64,000 bases of DNA from Prochlorococcus sp. MIT 0603 (GCF_000760215.1 NZ_JNAW01000001.1:248001-312000), one strand, 5' to 3'. Numbered from the stretch's first letter, positions 1 to 10,304 are shown. The notes: generated by a model from the sequence alone, not told the origin. Translations and numbers: made by a program.

Positions 1-206
1 TCAGCATCTTTTTCCCTGTCATCATCATCTGAATCAGTTATTGCTTTTTGAAGTTCATTTTCAAACTCAGAAGATGCTTTCTGAAGACTTTTAAGAGTTT
101 TCCCAATATTCCTGCCTAGCTCTGGAAGCTTTTTTGGTCCAAAAACCACCAAAGCAAGTGCAACTATGACTGCAATTTCAGGCAGTCCCACACCAAAGAT
201 GTTCAT
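1..206 (-). CDS. tatA: Sec-independent translocase TatA/E family protein (3' end outside window)
   Basis: The reading frame starts at ATG 206 and runs off the left edge after 68 codons, so the stop is not seen. It begins MNIFGVGLPEIAVIVALALV, one short membrane helix, followed by FGPKKLPELGR, the hinge and amphipathic-helix signature of TatA/TatB/Hcf106. A charged tail rich in Asp, Glu and Lys follows. The family forms the membrane pore of the twin-arginine pathway, which exports folded proteins into the thylakoid lumen or periplasm. TatA and TatB cannot be separated from this fragment; cyanobacterial genomes usually call it tatA. It lies 32 bases downstream of psbH on the same strand and may be co-transcribed. 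Confidence 0.88.
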   Translation of the reverse strand, partial: MNIFGVGLPEIAVIVALALVVFGPKKLPELGRNIGKTLKSLQKASSEFENELQKAITDSDDDDREKDA

Positions 207-238
207 ACTCTTAAAATATTAAGTCAGATTTCTATGAC

Positions 239-442
239 TTAATTAACACCATTCCAATCAACTGAGAAGCCTTGTAAAAGGAGAGATTGATTGTAAATCT
301 GGAGCATTATCACAAGAAAAACAAGAAGTAGAGAGCCAATTAAGGCCATTACAGGTACGGCTCCCCAACCTGCTACAACTTTGCCTTGCCCTGAATTACC
401 AATGGATTTAAGGAGAGAGCCAAGAGCAGTTTTTTGTCCCAT
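239..442 (-). CDS. psbH: Photosystem II 10 kDa phosphoprotein PsbH
   Basis: This 67-residue protein has the PsbH pattern: a soluble N-terminus with [20 protein letters not shown], one membrane helix (about residues 29-48) and a short lumenal tail ending FSVDWNGVN. PsbH is a one-helix subunit of the photosystem II core next to CP47 and is needed for stable QB-site function. It is transcribed away from psbN, the classical divergent psbH/psbN arrangement of cyanobacteria and plastids. The psbB gene that accompanies it in plastids is not in the window. Length and sequence are normal for the family. Confidence 0.97.
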   Translation of the reverse strand: MGQKTALGSLLKSIGNSGQGKVVAGWGAVPVMALIGSLLLVFLVIMLQIYNQSLLLQGFSVDWNGVN

Positions 443-528
443 TTTTAGTTTCTAGCCTCGGTTAAAGAGTAATTTTGGATATTGTATGTGAAATAGCCTC
501 TAAGATTGGCAACCTTTCAAAAGATTTG

Positions 529-669
529 ATGCAAACTTCAACTCCCGCTCTTTCTATAGCAGTTTCTGTCCTGGTAGTTTTATTGGGCTTGACTGGGTTT
601 GGGGTCTATACAGCCTTTGGTCCGCCCTCTAGAGCCCTTGAGGATCCATGGGATGATCATGACGATTAA
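529..669 (+). CDS. psbN: Photosystem II assembly protein PsbN
   Basis: I start the gene at ATG 529, giving 46 residues that match the usual PsbN length; the frame is open back to TTG 475, but those 18 codons have no counterpart in the family. One membrane helix is followed by the hallmark GFGVYTAFGPPS and an acidic end, DPWDDHDD. PsbN is now regarded as an assembly and repair factor for photosystem II reaction centres rather than a subunit. It is encoded opposite psbH, with 86 bases between the start codons. Confidence 0.95.
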   Translation: MQTSTPALSIAVSVLVVLLGLTGFGVYTAFGPPSRALEDPWDDHDD

Positions 670-796
670 TAACTATATGAACATCGGCTTTTTAGATAAA
701 CAGCATAGAAACATTTCAATCCAAGGTAATAATTGGGGCAAACAGGGTACAACTGCCCATAAGATACATTTGTTTCTATAGTCAATTGAGCTAGTT

Positions 797-925
797 ATGC
801 TTGCCCTAAAGATTTCGGTATACACGGTCGTCTTCTTTTTTGTTGGTGTTTTCCTCTTTGGCTTCTTAGCTAGTGACCCAACAAGGACACCAGCCAGGAA
901 AGACCTAGAAGGCCCTCAAGATTGA
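797..925 (+). CDS. psbI: Photosystem II reaction center protein PsbI
   Basis: This 42-residue gene begins [20 protein letters not shown] and ends [10 protein letters not shown], the typical PsbI sequence: one membrane helix, then [12 protein letters not shown]. PsbI sits beside D1 at the edge of the photosystem II monomer and helps early assembly. Start ATG 797 and stop TGA 923-925 are clear. It lies 127 bases after psbN on the same strand; that gap holds no other convincing gene. Confidence 0.95.
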   Translation: MLALKISVYTVVFFFVGVFLFGFLASDPTRTPARKDLEGPQD

Positions 926-1024
926 GAGATTAGTCTGACTTCCCCTAAAAACAACTAAATATTGGTGCAAATTAGGCCAGTATTATTAGGTTATGCAATT
1001 ATTTTCTTCGTCGGCAAGTAGATT

Positions 1025-3016
1025 TTGGCGGCGATAGTATCTATTGGCTGGCTTGCAAGTTCAGCATCTGTGGCCTTTTTGCTTCTTTCTCCTTCAGAGG
1101 CTTGTTTGGCATTCTCAAAATCTTTAGGTGAGATTGCTCAAAATAATCAGGACGTAAAACTAGAAAAAGATGATATATTTTTAGAATTGCAAATTCTTGC
1201 TGATAGCCAATATTGGGAAAAAGAAAACTTATTTGTTGCAGAAGGCAATGTTAAAGCACTAATTCATGGAGGTAATATTAAGGCCGATAGAATTGAAGTT
1301 GATAGATTAAATAAAACTATAATAGCTACAGGTAATGTTGTTTTTAATACTAAAGGTAATTATTTAGAGGCTAGCTCATTTAAATATGACCTTGTTCAAA
1401 ATAAAGGTGAAGTTTATGATGTTTATGGTGTAATTGATATAAAACTAATCCCTAAAGATCTAAATTTAAATAAACCAATTTCTTTAAAACAATCTAAGGA
1501 TAGAGAAAATAATCAGACTGATTTTGGAGATGTTCGGTTAGTAGATGGCTTCCTTATCCAAGGTGGCTTTAGGCTTGATATGGAAACAATAGAAAATTTT
1601 GATGAAGAAAGTAATTCTGTCAATAAATGGCGCATAAAAGCATCCAAGTTGCTTATTTATAAAGATGGCTGGAAAGCTGAAAAAGTAAGCTTTACTAATG
1701 ATCCTTTTAACCCTGCTCAAATTCGTATTGAATCTTATAAAGTTGAACTTAAGAAAAATAACTTAGGTTTAAAGAATGCAAATATTACTGCTCAAAAGAG
1801 TTATCTTCTATTAGAAGACTTTTTAAGAATACCTATCGGAAATAGAAGGTTTCAAATAGGTAAAGAAGAAAAACCTCAAAACTGGATTCTAGGAGTTGAT
1901 GGAAAAGATAGGGATGGTGTTTTTATTGGCAGGCAACTTAGATCTGTACAAATTGGTGATAAATACTCTTTATCACTTCAGCCTCAGTACTTACTACAAC
2001 GCTCAATAAGTGGAGAGACTTCAGCATATCCTGAGAATGGTAAAACATTTAATAGTTCAAAAGTAACTACTTCTACAAACTTAGAAGACTTGTTTGGATT
2101 AGAGGCGGAGATAGATGGTAGTTTTCTAAATTGGAATAGTAAAATTGAGGCTGATATTACTACTTTTAATAGAAAAAAATTTGCAAATGGTGCAAGGTAT
2201 GCTGCAAATTTTTCGAAGGAAATTAATTTAAATGAGATAAAAGATTTAAGGGCTAATATTTTTGCATTGTATCGCGAGAAAGTATGGAATGGCTCTTTGG
2301 GTAATACAGATATATATACAGCATTTGGAATAGATTTTGATAAAAATGGATCTTCAAAATTTGGTAAGATTAAATATGATTATAATTTCAGAATTGGATT
2401 AGGCGAATATCAGGCTGAAAGGCTTGACTCTTTAGAACTTATGTCTTCTTTGAGGACAAATTTCTCTTCAGAGTTTAAATTTAATTACCCAATATTTACC
2501 TCATTAAATAATTTACCTGCTAAATACATTGCCTCTCCTTTTTCAGCAGAAAATATACAAACTGGAATTAATTTAAATGCTATTATGAATACATCTATTA
2601 GCTCTTATAACAATAATAAATATCAGACTAGCATAACATTTGGGCTGGGACCAGAGTTGATTTTGGGTAATTTACGGAGAAAATATTTTGATTATACAAA
2701 GTTATCTATTCTGCCTAGCTATACATTTAAAAGTGGGGATAGCCCATTTAAGTTTGATAATGATAGGGATTTAGTTAAATTAAAGATTGATTTAACACAG
2801 CAATTATTAGGACCAATTATTATTAAAAATATCAATGAATATAATATAGACACTAATTCTGCGAATTATGGCGATTCAATATCTTCTAAGCTAGCAATTA
2901 TGTGGCAACGTAGGGCTTATGAATTTGGTTTATTCTATGATTATAAGAATGAATCAGGTGGCTTAAGTTTTCGCTTGAATGGATTTGACTTTAAAGGTAA
3001 TCCTAGTTCCTTTTAG
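1025..3016 (+). CDS. LptD/OstA-like outer-membrane protein (DUF3769 type)
   Basis: A 663-residue protein with an N-terminal hydrophobic segment that looks like a signal peptide (about residues 4-28). It is followed by an OstA/LptA-type region (about 50-140) with repeated motifs such as FVAEGNVKALIHGG and ATGNVVFNTKGNYLEA, then a long beta-rich C-terminal half with alternating polar and aromatic residues and a final Phe, as in outer-membrane barrels. This is the cyanobacterial DUF3769 layout, thought to serve in lipopolysaccharide delivery like LptD; the role is inferred. The start is uncertain. TTG 1025 follows an in-frame stop at 1019-1021, while an ATG at 993 opens another frame that ends 15 codons later. 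It converges on leuD with 25 bases between. Confidence 0.75.
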   Translation: MAAIVSIGWLASSASVAFLLLSPSEACLAFSKSLGEIAQNNQDVKLEKDDIFLELQILADSQYWEKENLFVAEGNVKALIHGGNIKADRIEVDRLNKTIIATGNVVFNTKGNYLEASSFKYDLVQNKGEVYDVYGVIDIKLIPKDLNLNKPISLKQSKDRENNQTDFGDVRLVDGFLIQGGFRLDMETIENFDEESNSVNKWRIKASKLLIYKDGWKAEKVSFTNDPFNPAQIRIESYKVELKKNNLGLKNANITAQKSYLLLEDFLRIPIGNRRFQIGKEEKPQNWILGVDGKDRDGVFIGRQLRSVQIGDKYSLSLQPQYLLQRSISGETSAYPENGKTFNSSKVTTSTNLEDLFGLEAEIDGSFLNWNSKIEADITTFNRKKFANGARYAANFSKEINLNEIKDLRANIFALYREKVWNGSLGNTDIYTAFGIDFDKNGSSKFGKIKYDYNFRIGLGEYQAERLDSLELMSSLRTNFSSEFKFNYPIFTSLNNLPAKYIASPFSAENIQTGINLNAIMNTSISSYNNNKYQTSITFGLGPELILGNLRRKYFDYTKLSILPSYTFKSGDSPFKFDNDRDLVKLKIDLTQQLLGPIIIKNINEYNIDTNSANYGDSISSKLAIMWQRRAYEFGLFYDYKNESGGLSFRLNGFDFKGNPSSF

Positions 3017-3041
3017 CTTTTTATTCATAGTCACGATTTTC

Positions 3042-3665
3042 TCAATAAGAACCAAATTGAAAATTTTTTAAGTAAGGAAGATTGCTTCTTACTATATTTA
3101 TTTTCTCTTTCTCTTCTAGTAAAGTTGATGTTGCATCCCATCTTCCTGATATCAACATCTCCATAGCTCCAATATCTATTTTTAAAGGTATATTAATTTC
3201 TTTAGATGTAAGTAATTTCTTTTTAATATCCAATTGAAACTTTGCTTTTTCTCTATTTTGAATACTGGCAATCAAAGTTTTTTGCTGTGATTCCGAAATG
3301 CATGCACATGGAATCCCAATTGATAAACAATTTCCGAAGAAGATTTCAGCAAAGCTTTGACCAATTATTGCTCTAATTCCCCATCTCATAAGGGCTTGTG
3401 GTGCATGCTCTCTACTAGAACCACATCCAAAGTTTCTATCAACAATAAGTATTGACTTCATTTTATCTTGATCAAAAGGGTGTAATCCATTTTTTTCTTT
3501 ACGATCATCGGCGAAAACGTTAGAACCAAGTGAATCAAAATTGATGCACTTTAAAAAACGTGCAGGGATAATTCTATCGGTATCTATATCATTTCCCTTC
3601 AAGTAAAGACATTCACCTTCGATTGTTTGAACAGGACCTGAGGGAAAAGGAGAAATGTGCTGCAT
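3042..3665 (-). CDS. leuD: 3-isopropylmalate dehydratase small subunit LeuD
   Basis: The 207-residue protein has the aconitase swivel-domain signatures of LeuD: GNDIDTDRIIPARFLK near residues 24-39 and the GCGSSREHAPQAL loop. Together with LeuC it isomerises 2-isopropylmalate to 3-isopropylmalate in leucine synthesis. It lies 5 bases downstream of leuC on the same strand, so the two are surely co-transcribed as heterodimer partners. Length is normal. Confidence 0.96.
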   Translation of the reverse strand: MQHISPFPSGPVQTIEGECLYLKGNDIDTDRIIPARFLKCINFDSLGSNVFADDRKEKNGLHPFDQDKMKSILIVDRNFGCGSSREHAPQALMRWGIRAIIGQSFAEIFFGNCLSIGIPCACISESQQKTLIASIQNREKAKFQLDIKKKLLTSKEINIPLKIDIGAMEMLISGRWDATSTLLEEKEKINIVRSNLPYLKNFQFGSY

Positions 3666-3670
3666 TTATT

Positions 3671-5086
3671 TTATGATTTTAAGGAAAAAAGTTTTCTGAC
3701 ATCTATTACAGCTCCTGTTACTGCAGCCGCAGCAACCATTGCAGGACTCATTAATAACGTTCTTCCTTTGGCTGATCCTTGCCTGCCTTTGAAGTTTCTG
3801 TTGCTTGAACTTGCGCTTATTTGATTCTTTTCTAGCTTGTCTGGATTCATGGCAAGACACATTGAACAACCTGGCTTTCTCCATTCGAAACCAGCTTTTA
3901 TAAAAATATCGTGTAACCCTTGATCTTCAGCTTCTTGAGCAACTTGTTCTGAACCAGGTACTACAAAAGCTTTGACTCCTTTCGCAACTTGTCTCCCTTT
4001 GACTATTTCTGCTGCTTTTTCTAAATCGCTTAAGCGACCATTTGTACAACTACCTATAAAGCAAACATCTATAGGTAGGCCTTCGATAGGTTTCCCTGGT
4101 TCTAGATTCATGTATTCATAAGCTTCCAAAGCAATTTGCTGGTCAATTTTATCTAGTGATTCTGGTCTGGGAATCGATGCATTGACTCCTATTGCTTGGC
4201 CAGGCGTAATGCCCCATGTGACTGTAGGAGGTATTTTTGAAGCATTAAATCTTACTTCGTCATCGTAGATTGCATTTGTATCGCTTTGCAGAGATTCCCA
4301 CCATTTAGTGGCTGCATCCCAACTTTGCCCTTTTGGTGAATAGCTCTTCCCTTTTAGATAGTTGAAAGTTGTTTTGTCAGGGTTTATGTACCCGCATCTT
4401 GCACCTCCTTCAATTGCCATGTTGCAGATAGTCATCCTTTCTTCCATTGAAAGGCTTTCTATTGCAGGCCCAGCAAATTCATATGCAAAACCAACACCAT
4501 CTTTTACTCCAAGTATCTGAATAACGTGGAGAATTAGATCCTTTGCAAATACTCCAGGTCCTAACTGACCGTCAAACCACAACCGTCGAACTTTGAGTTT
4601 TTTCATTGTTAAAGTTTGACTTGCAAGGACATCTCGCACTTGGCTGGTCCCTATCCCAAATGCAATTGCTCCAAAAGCTCCATGAGTAGAGGTATGAGAA
4701 TCGCCGCATGCAATCGTCATGCCAGGTTGGGTTAAGCCTTTTTCCGGGGCAATTACATGAACAATGCCTTGATTGCCAGAACCTAAACCGAAAAATTTTA
4801 TTGAGTGTTTTTTGCAATTCAACTCAAGAGTTTGCAGCATTTCTTCTGCAAGAGAATCAAGGAATGGTCTTTCTTGAGTTGTAGTAGGGACAATATGATC
4901 AACTGTTGCGATTGTTCTTTCTGGGCAGGAAACGCTTAATTTTTTTTCGTCTAGAGCAGCAAATGCTTGCGGACTAGTGACTTCATGAATCAAGTGCAAT
5001 CCTATAAATAGTTGAGTTGCTCCACCAGGAAGTTCTGTAACCCTGTGTAGATCCCAAATCTTGTCGTAGAGCGTATTTGAGCTCAA
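3671..5086 (-). CDS. leuC: 3-isopropylmalate dehydratase large subunit LeuC
   Basis: A 471-residue aconitase-superfamily enzyme of leucine biosynthesis. The three cysteines that bind the 4Fe-4S cluster are visible: Cys347 in [12 protein letters not shown] and Cys407 and Cys410 in [30 protein letters not shown], also typical, lies around residues 126-140. It works as a heterodimer with LeuD, encoded immediately downstream. Upstream on the same strand are cinA (25 bases away) and glyA, making a four-gene run. Confidence 0.97.
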   Translation of the reverse strand: MSSNTLYDKIWDLHRVTELPGGATQLFIGLHLIHEVTSPQAFAALDEKKLSVSCPERTIATVDHIVPTTTQERPFLDSLAEEMLQTLELNCKKHSIKFFGLGSGNQGIVHVIAPEKGLTQPGMTIACGDSHTSTHGAFGAIAFGIGTSQVRDVLASQTLTMKKLKVRRLWFDGQLGPGVFAKDLILHVIQILGVKDGVGFAYEFAGPAIESLSMEERMTICNMAIEGGARCGYINPDKTTFNYLKGKSYSPKGQSWDAATKWWESLQSDTNAIYDDEVRFNASKIPPTVTWGITPGQAIGVNASIPRPESLDKIDQQIALEAYEYMNLEPGKPIEGLPIDVCFIGSCTNGRLSDLEKAAEIVKGRQVAKGVKAFVVPGSEQVAQEAEDQGLHDIFIKAGFEWRKPGCSMCLAMNPDKLEKNQISASSSNRNFKGRQGSAKGRTLLMSPAMVAAAAVTGAVIDVRKLFSLKS

Positions 5087-5111
5087 GTTGTAACCCCAAT
5101 AGAAAGAAAGA

Positions 5112-6380
5112 TTAGCTTTGCTTAAGCAAAGCTAATCGAAGTTTGTCTAGTGCTCTCACAACACTCAATTTTTGTATACCTTCTCTTGCTCTGTGCACTC
5201 CGAAATTCTCTTGGGTTGATTGAATTCCTTTTGGCGATGCTATGCATAGCTCTACTAACCCTATAGGTTTGGTAGGTGTGCCTCCGCTTGGTCCGGCAAC
5301 CCCACTTATAGCAATAGACCAATCAGCTTGGAACTTCTGAAGTGCCCCTAATGCCATTTCTTTAGCTACTTGTTCAGAGACAGCACCATATTTATTTATT
5401 AGCTCATTAGGAACTCCCAAAACCTTTTGCTTGATGGAGTTGTTATATGCGATCACTCCTCCAAGGAAGACATCTGAGGATCCTGGAACACTGGTTAGGG
5501 CTGATGCGATCCTCCCTCCTGTGCATGACTCTGCAATAGTGAGAGTTTCTGAACGTTTGCGTAATAAATCAATCACAACTGACGCTAAGGTTTCATGATT
5601 CTTCCCAAAGGGATTTAAACCAATGCGATCACATAACTCTGATTCGATAGGAATTATTAACTTAATTGCTTCTTCATTGGTCTTTGCTTGAGCTGTTATT
5701 CGTACTTTGACTTCTCCTAAAGATGCATAAGGTGCAATTGTTGGATTCTTTTTTATTAATAAAGTTGGTATCTTTTCTGCAAGACTAGACTCTGATATTC
5801 CAGAGAATTTAAGGACTGTACTTCTTATTATTCCTTTTTCTTTGAACTGATTACTGAGCCATAACTCTAGTGTATCTTTCCACATTCGTTTCATTTCAGC
5901 AGGTACTCCTGGCAATGTAATTATAGTGAAGTCTTTTTTGGGGCTCCAGATCATTCCTGGAGCTGTTCCTATTTTGTTTGGGATAACAGTTGAATCTTTA
6001 GGAAATAGTGCTTGCTTAAAATTGCTCTTAGGAAAACTATCTTGGTCATTGAATTTCTTTTTTATCTCTTCTAAAATTTTTTGATCTTCAATTAAGTTCT
6101 CACCAAAAGCTTTTACGATTGCTTCGGTGGTTAAATCATCGATTGTTGGGCCTAAACCTCCTGTTGTTATTAAAACCTGACTTCTTTGAGATGCTTCAAC
6201 AACAATTTCCTGTAAACGCTTCGAGTTATCACCAATTACACCCTGTCGATAATGAGGTAATCCAATTAGCGCTAATTGCTCTGCTAGCCACTGTGCATTG
6301 CTATTTAAAATGTTGCCTAGTAACAACTCTGTTCCAATACAAAGGATTTCAACCCCTTTATTTTTTATATTTTCAGCCAA
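5112..6380 (-). CDS. cinA: CinA-like protein (competence/damage-inducible, PncC domain)
   Basis: A 422-residue two-domain protein. The N-terminal part is a MoCF-type domain ([13 protein letters not shown] and [13 protein letters not shown]). The C-terminal part is a CinA/PncC domain with [18 protein letters not shown] and [16 protein letters not shown], the signature of nicotinamide-mononucleotide deamidases that recycle NAD. In some bacteria CinA is induced at competence; nothing here suggests that role, and NAD recycling or ADP-ribose hydrolysis is likelier. It sits between glyA and leuC on the same strand with gaps of 16 and 25 bases. Confidence 0.93.
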   Translation of the reverse strand: MAENIKNKGVEILCIGTELLLGNILNSNAQWLAEQLALIGLPHYRQGVIGDNSKRLQEIVVEASQRSQVLITTGGLGPTIDDLTTEAIVKAFGENLIEDQKILEEIKKKFNDQDSFPKSNFKQALFPKDSTVIPNKIGTAPGMIWSPKKDFTIITLPGVPAEMKRMWKDTLELWLSNQFKEKGIIRSTVLKFSGISESSLAEKIPTLLIKKNPTIAPYASLGEVKVRITAQAKTNEEAIKLIIPIESELCDRIGLNPFGKNHETLASVVIDLLRKRSETLTIAESCTGGRIASALTSVPGSSDVFLGGVIAYNNSIKQKVLGVPNELINKYGAVSEQVAKEMALGALQKFQADWSIAISGVAGPSGGTPTKPIGLVELCIASPKGIQSTQENFGVHRAREGIQKLSVVRALDKLRLALLKQS

Positions 6381-6396
6381 AGGACTATTCTTTTTT

Positions 6397-7638
6397 TTAA
6401 CTATAAAGAGGAAAACGATTACATAGACGGATTACTTTTTCTTTGCAGGCTTTCTTAATTGATAGATCTTCTGGGTTTAACAGACAATCAGCTATAACAT
6501 CAGCAACCTCAATAAATGCAGCCTCTGTAAAGCCTCTGGTTGTTAAGGCAGCTGTACCTAACCTTAGGCCACTAGTTACAAATGGGGATTCAGGATCAAA
6601 AGGCACAGTGTTCTTATTGGCTGTTACGTTTATTTCGCTAACAAGATAATCAGCTTTTTTCCCTGTCATGCTAATGCTTCTTAAATCTAATAGAACAATA
6701 TGATTGTCCGTGCCTTTGCTAACTACTGCTATTCCTCTCTCTTGCAAGCGCTTAGCTAAAGCTTTTGCGTTAGTTACTACTTGATAACTATATTTTTTAA
6801 ATTTAGGATCTAATGCTTCTCCAAATGCAACTGCTTTAGCAGCAATTATGTGCTCTAAAGGACCTCCTTGGTTCCCTGGAAATACAGCTTTATCAAACTT
6901 TTTTCCAAACTCTTCATTTCTACAAAGTATTAATCCACCTCTGGGACCTCTTAGTGTCTTATGAGTAGTAGTCGTTACCACATCGCAATATGGTATTGGA
7001 TTAGGATGGATACCACTAGCAACTAAGCCTGCTATATGAGCCATGTCTGCTAGTAAATAAGCTCCTACTTCATCTGCTATAGATCTAAAAGCCTCGAAAT
7101 CAATAGTTCTTGGATACGCAGAATATCCACAGATAATTAGTTTTGGCTGACTTTTTATAGCAACTTCTCTAACCATTTTCATATTCAGCATTTCTGTCTC
7201 TGGATCAACTTCATAATGAACAGCGTTAAACCATTTCCCACTAACATTTACTGGAGATCCGTGGGTTAAATGTCCTCCATGGGATAAATCCATTCCCATG
7301 ATTGTGTCTCCTGGTTTTAGCAGTGCAAGTAAGACTGCAAAATTTGCTTGTGCTCCACTATGAGGTTGAACATTTGCCCAATCTGCATTGAAAAGTAACT
7401 TTGCTCTTGAGATAGCTAATTCTTCAATGGCATCAATATGCTCACAACCACCGTAGTAGCGTTTTTTAGGAAGACCTTCAGCATATTTATTAGTTAATAC
7501 ACTACCTTGAGCTTGCATAACTGCTTGAGATGCAAAGTTTTCACTAGCAATAAGTTCCAAGTGAGTTTGCTGTCTTAATAGCTCTTTATTTATTAAAAGT
7601 GAGATATCAGGATCGGTATTTTCTAGTTTTGAATTCAT
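6397..7638 (-). CDS. glyA: Serine hydroxymethyltransferase GlyA
   Basis: A PLP enzyme that interconverts serine and glycine while loading tetrahydrofolate, and also serves photorespiratory metabolism. The active-site lysine lies in [23 protein letters not shown] near the N-terminus and YYGGCEHID are also diagnostic. I start at ATG 7638 (413 residues), where similarity to the family begins. The frame also allows GTG 7680, which would add 14 polar residues. It is the first gene of the run glyA-cinA-leuC-leuD and is preceded by tRNA-Arg. Confidence 0.96.
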   Translation of the reverse strand: MNSKLENTDPDISLLINKELLRQQTHLELIASENFASQAVMQAQGSVLTNKYAEGLPKKRYYGGCEHIDAIEELAISRAKLLFNADWANVQPHSGAQANFAVLLALLKPGDTIMGMDLSHGGHLTHGSPVNVSGKWFNAVHYEVDPETEMLNMKMVREVAIKSQPKLIICGYSAYPRTIDFEAFRSIADEVGAYLLADMAHIAGLVASGIHPNPIPYCDVVTTTTHKTLRGPRGGLILCRNEEFGKKFDKAVFPGNQGGPLEHIIAAKAVAFGEALDPKFKKYSYQVVTNAKALAKRLQERGIAVVSKGTDNHIVLLDLRSISMTGKKADYLVSEINVTANKNTVPFDPESPFVTSGLRLGTAALTTRGFTEAAFIEVADVIADCLLNPEDLSIKKACKEKVIRLCNRFPLYS

Positions 7639-7766
7639 TGAAAACAAATGACTATTCCCCTTATTGGAGTGATTACTCACCGGATAGTAATCAAAGGTTG
7701 CCTCTGAGTACTTAAAATCTTTTTTTAATTTTTCTTTTGTGTGTGGATCACATTAAAAACTAGTAA

Positions 7767-7840
7767 CGCGCCTGGAGAGATTCGAACTCCCGACCCTCTG
7801 ATCCGTAGTCAGATGCTCTAATCCGCTGAGCTACAGGCGC
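7767..7840 (-). tRNA. tRNA-Arg (ACG)
   Basis: The minus strand folds into a full cloverleaf of 74 bases. The 7-bp acceptor stem GCGCCTG/CAGGCGC is perfect, the anticodon loop reads CTACGGA, and the T loop is TTCGAAT. The anticodon ACG identifies tRNA-Arg, with A34 presumably edited to inosine. CCA is not encoded. It is transcribed towards glyA. Confidence 0.97.
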
Positions 7841-7917
7841 ACATAATTTAATTAAGAGATTTGAGATCCTCTTAGTCAACTATAAGATGGGATAAAGATC
7901 ACATTAATACAAAAACA

Positions 7918-8175
7918 ATGCCTCTTAGGTGGTACGGCAATGGAGATCAAAATGATCCCATTTATTTGCATTTTTCTAGAATAGTCAACTTCACTATTCA
8001 TGCTATGGCCTTTGCTGCTGTTAATACAGGCCTTTGGCTTGCTCAGCAGATAAGGCATGGTTGGACACATTTGGAATTATTTACTGGGCTTTGGCTTTTT
8101 GTAGTAATTTGCCATTTGATTTTTGTGATCATTCGACGACCTCCTTCGTCAGAAGACTCTCCATTGAAGGAGTAG
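7918..8175 (+). CDS. Small protein with two membrane helices
   Basis: An 85-residue protein starting MPLRWYGNGDQNDPIYL. Two hydrophobic stretches, about residues 25-44 and 53-72, are separated by a short polar turn (QQIRHGWTHLE), and the C-terminus is charged (RRPPSSEDSPLKE). This suggests a two-helix membrane hairpin. I do not recognise a characterised family; small 2TM proteins of this kind are common conserved hypotheticals in marine cyanobacteria. It lies 38 bases before the next gene on the same strand and may be co-transcribed with it. Confidence 0.7.
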   Translation: MPLRWYGNGDQNDPIYLHFSRIVNFTIHAMAFAAVNTGLWLAQQIRHGWTHLELFTGLWLFVVICHLIFVIIRRPPSSEDSPLKE

Positions 8176-8213
8176 ACAAATTTGTTCTCACCCACTTAAT
8201 TAGTTATTTCAAT

Positions 8214-8495
8214 ATGGATACGGAACAACTTCGAGATCTTCAGCTTGCAATTGCAGATCGTCTATATATTCAAATTGAAAATTGGAACCTTTATTTGGGC
8301 GATGCAGGTTTATCAGAAGCTCTAGCAATTGAATGTAAAGTTCATATGAACAATGGCGCTAAAATTGCCGCTAGAAGGGCAATAGACAGTGTTCAAGTGA
8401 AACTTGGGGGTGGGAGTACTGAATTACCCTTGTCTAAATTGATTTCTTCCGCTCAGGTTTTTGCATTAGAAGACATTCTAGAGACTTATTGCTGA
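8214..8495 (+). CDS. Cyanobacterial DUF3181-like protein
   Basis: A soluble 93-residue protein starting MDTEQLRDLQLAIADRLYIQ, apparently all helical with a conserved-looking middle (NWNLYLGDAGLSEALAIEC). It resembles the cyanobacterium-restricted DUF3181 family of unknown function. I start at ATG 8214; the frame is open further upstream, but that stretch overlaps the two-helix gene. It converges on murJ. Confidence 0.72.
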   Translation: MDTEQLRDLQLAIADRLYIQIENWNLYLGDAGLSEALAIECKVHMNNGAKIAARRAIDSVQVKLGGGSTELPLSKLISSAQVFALEDILETYC

Positions 8496-8557
8496 TTAAG
8501 TGAGGCTTCGCTTTTTTACACTTTCAAGAAAATTATCAATGCTTTCAGATATAGAAC

Positions 8558-8586
8558 CTAAAAAAATAACTCTTTTTATTTTTTAG
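8558..8586. terminator. AT-rich hairpin between convergent genes
   Basis: An inverted repeat, CTAAAAAAATAA on the left and TTATTTTTTAG on the right, with a short loop. It lies between the 3' ends of the DUF3181 gene and murJ, and both strands end in T or U runs. It could serve as a weak two-way terminator, but the stem is nearly all A-T, so function is doubtful. Confidence 0.3.
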
Positions 8587-8613
8587 AAACATATCAGATA
8601 ATGCATCTTAGGT

Positions 8614-10221
8614 TTAATTCAGTTTAATTTTTAACCTTAATATTTTTACTATCTCTTTCACCTCTTTAATACCTAACAGATTAGAAAAAATGCAGAATGA
8701 CAATGTACTTATTAAAAGTGCTGAACAGAATTTAAAAATTTCAACAACTTGATTGCTTTCATTTAAAGATATTAGGTTTATATTTGATGCAATTAAACCT
8801 GAGATTAAACCGCAAAATAAGAGTTTTAAAAAGTCAATAGCTAATTTCTTTAATAAGAGATTCTTGATCTTTAACTTGAGCTTTAATAAAAGTACGAGGC
8901 AAGTAAAAATATTTACACCTACAGTGGCTAGAATCAACCCTTTTGCACCAAAGTTTATAGTAAGCTCATTTGTCCAAGGTAAAGGTGCCCCAATGAAAAA
9001 CCAATCTAAAAAGATGTTTAAACCAATTCCAATGACTGATATTTTGAATGGCGTATGACCGTCTCCAAGTGAATAAAAGATACGGACTAATAAATCTCTT
9101 ATTAGGTAAGCAGGCATGCCTATCCCATAGCAGATTAGAAGACCTGAAACAAGATTAATTGCGTTACCATCAAATACACCTCTCCCAAATATTATTTTAG
9201 TAATTGATACACTGAGAGCTATGAAAATTGCTCCTAGACAAATCATACTTGCAGATGAAAATATAAAACCTTGTCTGACACGTTTTATTAGATCAATTTG
9301 TTCTTCCTTGTCTTTAAGCTTTGAGAATGTTGGCAATAATGGTAATAATAAAGCATTGGAAATTAATCCTAATGGTGCTTGTATTAGGAAATTCGCATAA
9401 CTCAGACCAGAGGCTGCACCAACTATGCTCGAAGCAAAGAAGAGATCTGTTATAACATTTATTTGCAGCATTCCAGATGAAAGAGTTGCAGGTACAATTA
9501 TTTTCCAAACTTCTTTTACCCCAGAACTTTTCCAATCAAATACTAATTTAAACTGTAATAGGCCTTCTCGTCTTAAGAATGGAATTTGAATTATCCATTG
9601 GATTATTGCTCCAATTAAACTAGCTATTGCTAAAACAATTCCACCTTTTAAGGCAAAATCAATTGACTGAATATCTTTATTCTGATATTGCCCAAAAGCA
9701 CTAACTGCAATTATTAATACTAAACTTGAAATTATTGGAGATATAGAAGGTATTAGAAACTTATCCCTAGCATTTAGTGCCCCAAAACCTATCCCAATTA
9801 GTCCAGCTAATAGTGTTATAGGTGACATTATTTTTAATTGTTCTACCGCAATAGCATGAGTCTTTATATCTAGCCCTGGCCCTACAATACTTATAATTTG
9901 ATCTGCTCCTAAGACTAAAACTATAGTGCAAATAATTAGGACGAAAGAAATGGAAGTATTTATTGAGCTAAGGATATATCTTCCTTCTTTTGGACTTTTT
10001 CTACTTAAAACACTAACTATTGCATTATGCAAAGGACCATTAATTCCTCCTATAAGGACTAGAAAAAATCCAGGCAAAATATATGCATAATTATATGCGT
10101 CATATGCTGAGCTAATACCAAAGACGCCAGCAATTACAATTTGCCTTACCATCCCTCCGGCCTTGCTTAGGAGAGTGCCAAGGCTAATTAGAGCAGAAAT
10201 GCTTTTGAGAGACCTTTTCAT
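8614..10221 (-). CDS. murJ: Lipid II flippase MurJ (MviN family)
   Basis: A 535-residue polytopic membrane protein with about 14 hydrophobic helices. The MviN/MurJ signature GMVRQIVIAGVFG appears near the N-terminus, with conserved loops such as LPLLPTFSKLKD and REGLLQFKLVFDW. MurJ moves the lipid-linked peptidoglycan precursor across the inner membrane. Start ATG 10221 gives the expected N-terminal helix. It is divergent from sfsA, with 83 bases between the two starts. Confidence 0.94.
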   Translation of the reverse strand: MKRSLKSISALISLGTLLSKAGGMVRQIVIAGVFGISSAYDAYNYAYILPGFFLVLIGGINGPLHNAIVSVLSRKSPKEGRYILSSINTSISFVLIICTIVLVLGADQIISIVGPGLDIKTHAIAVEQLKIMSPITLLAGLIGIGFGALNARDKFLIPSISPIISSLVLIIAVSAFGQYQNKDIQSIDFALKGGIVLAIASLIGAIIQWIIQIPFLRREGLLQFKLVFDWKSSGVKEVWKIIVPATLSSGMLQINVITDLFFASSIVGAASGLSYANFLIQAPLGLISNALLLPLLPTFSKLKDKEEQIDLIKRVRQGFIFSSASMICLGAIFIALSVSITKIIFGRGVFDGNAINLVSGLLICYGIGMPAYLIRDLLVRIFYSLGDGHTPFKISVIGIGLNIFLDWFFIGAPLPWTNELTINFGAKGLILATVGVNIFTCLVLLLKLKLKIKNLLLKKLAIDFLKLLFCGLISGLIASNINLISLNESNQVVEIFKFCSALLISTLSFCIFSNLLGIKEVKEIVKILRLKIKLN

Positions 10222-10304
10222 CTCTTAGGTCTTGAAAATTTCATAAATTATTGAATATTTCTTATATAGCTTCTTTGAATATATTGAAAAGAGATTTTCT
10301 TTTC

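Noticed and set aside
220-241. Short inverted repeat TAAGTCA/TGACTTA at the end of psbH
   Set aside because: Only 7 bp, AT-rich and without a T run; too weak to call a terminator.
599-781. Frame of 60 codons overlapping psbN
   Set aside because: It is out of frame with psbN, overlaps its end and has no protein-like pattern.
8034-8213. N-terminal extension of the DUF3181 gene
   Set aside because: The extra 60 codons lie over the two-helix gene in another frame; the ATG at 8214 gives the expected length.
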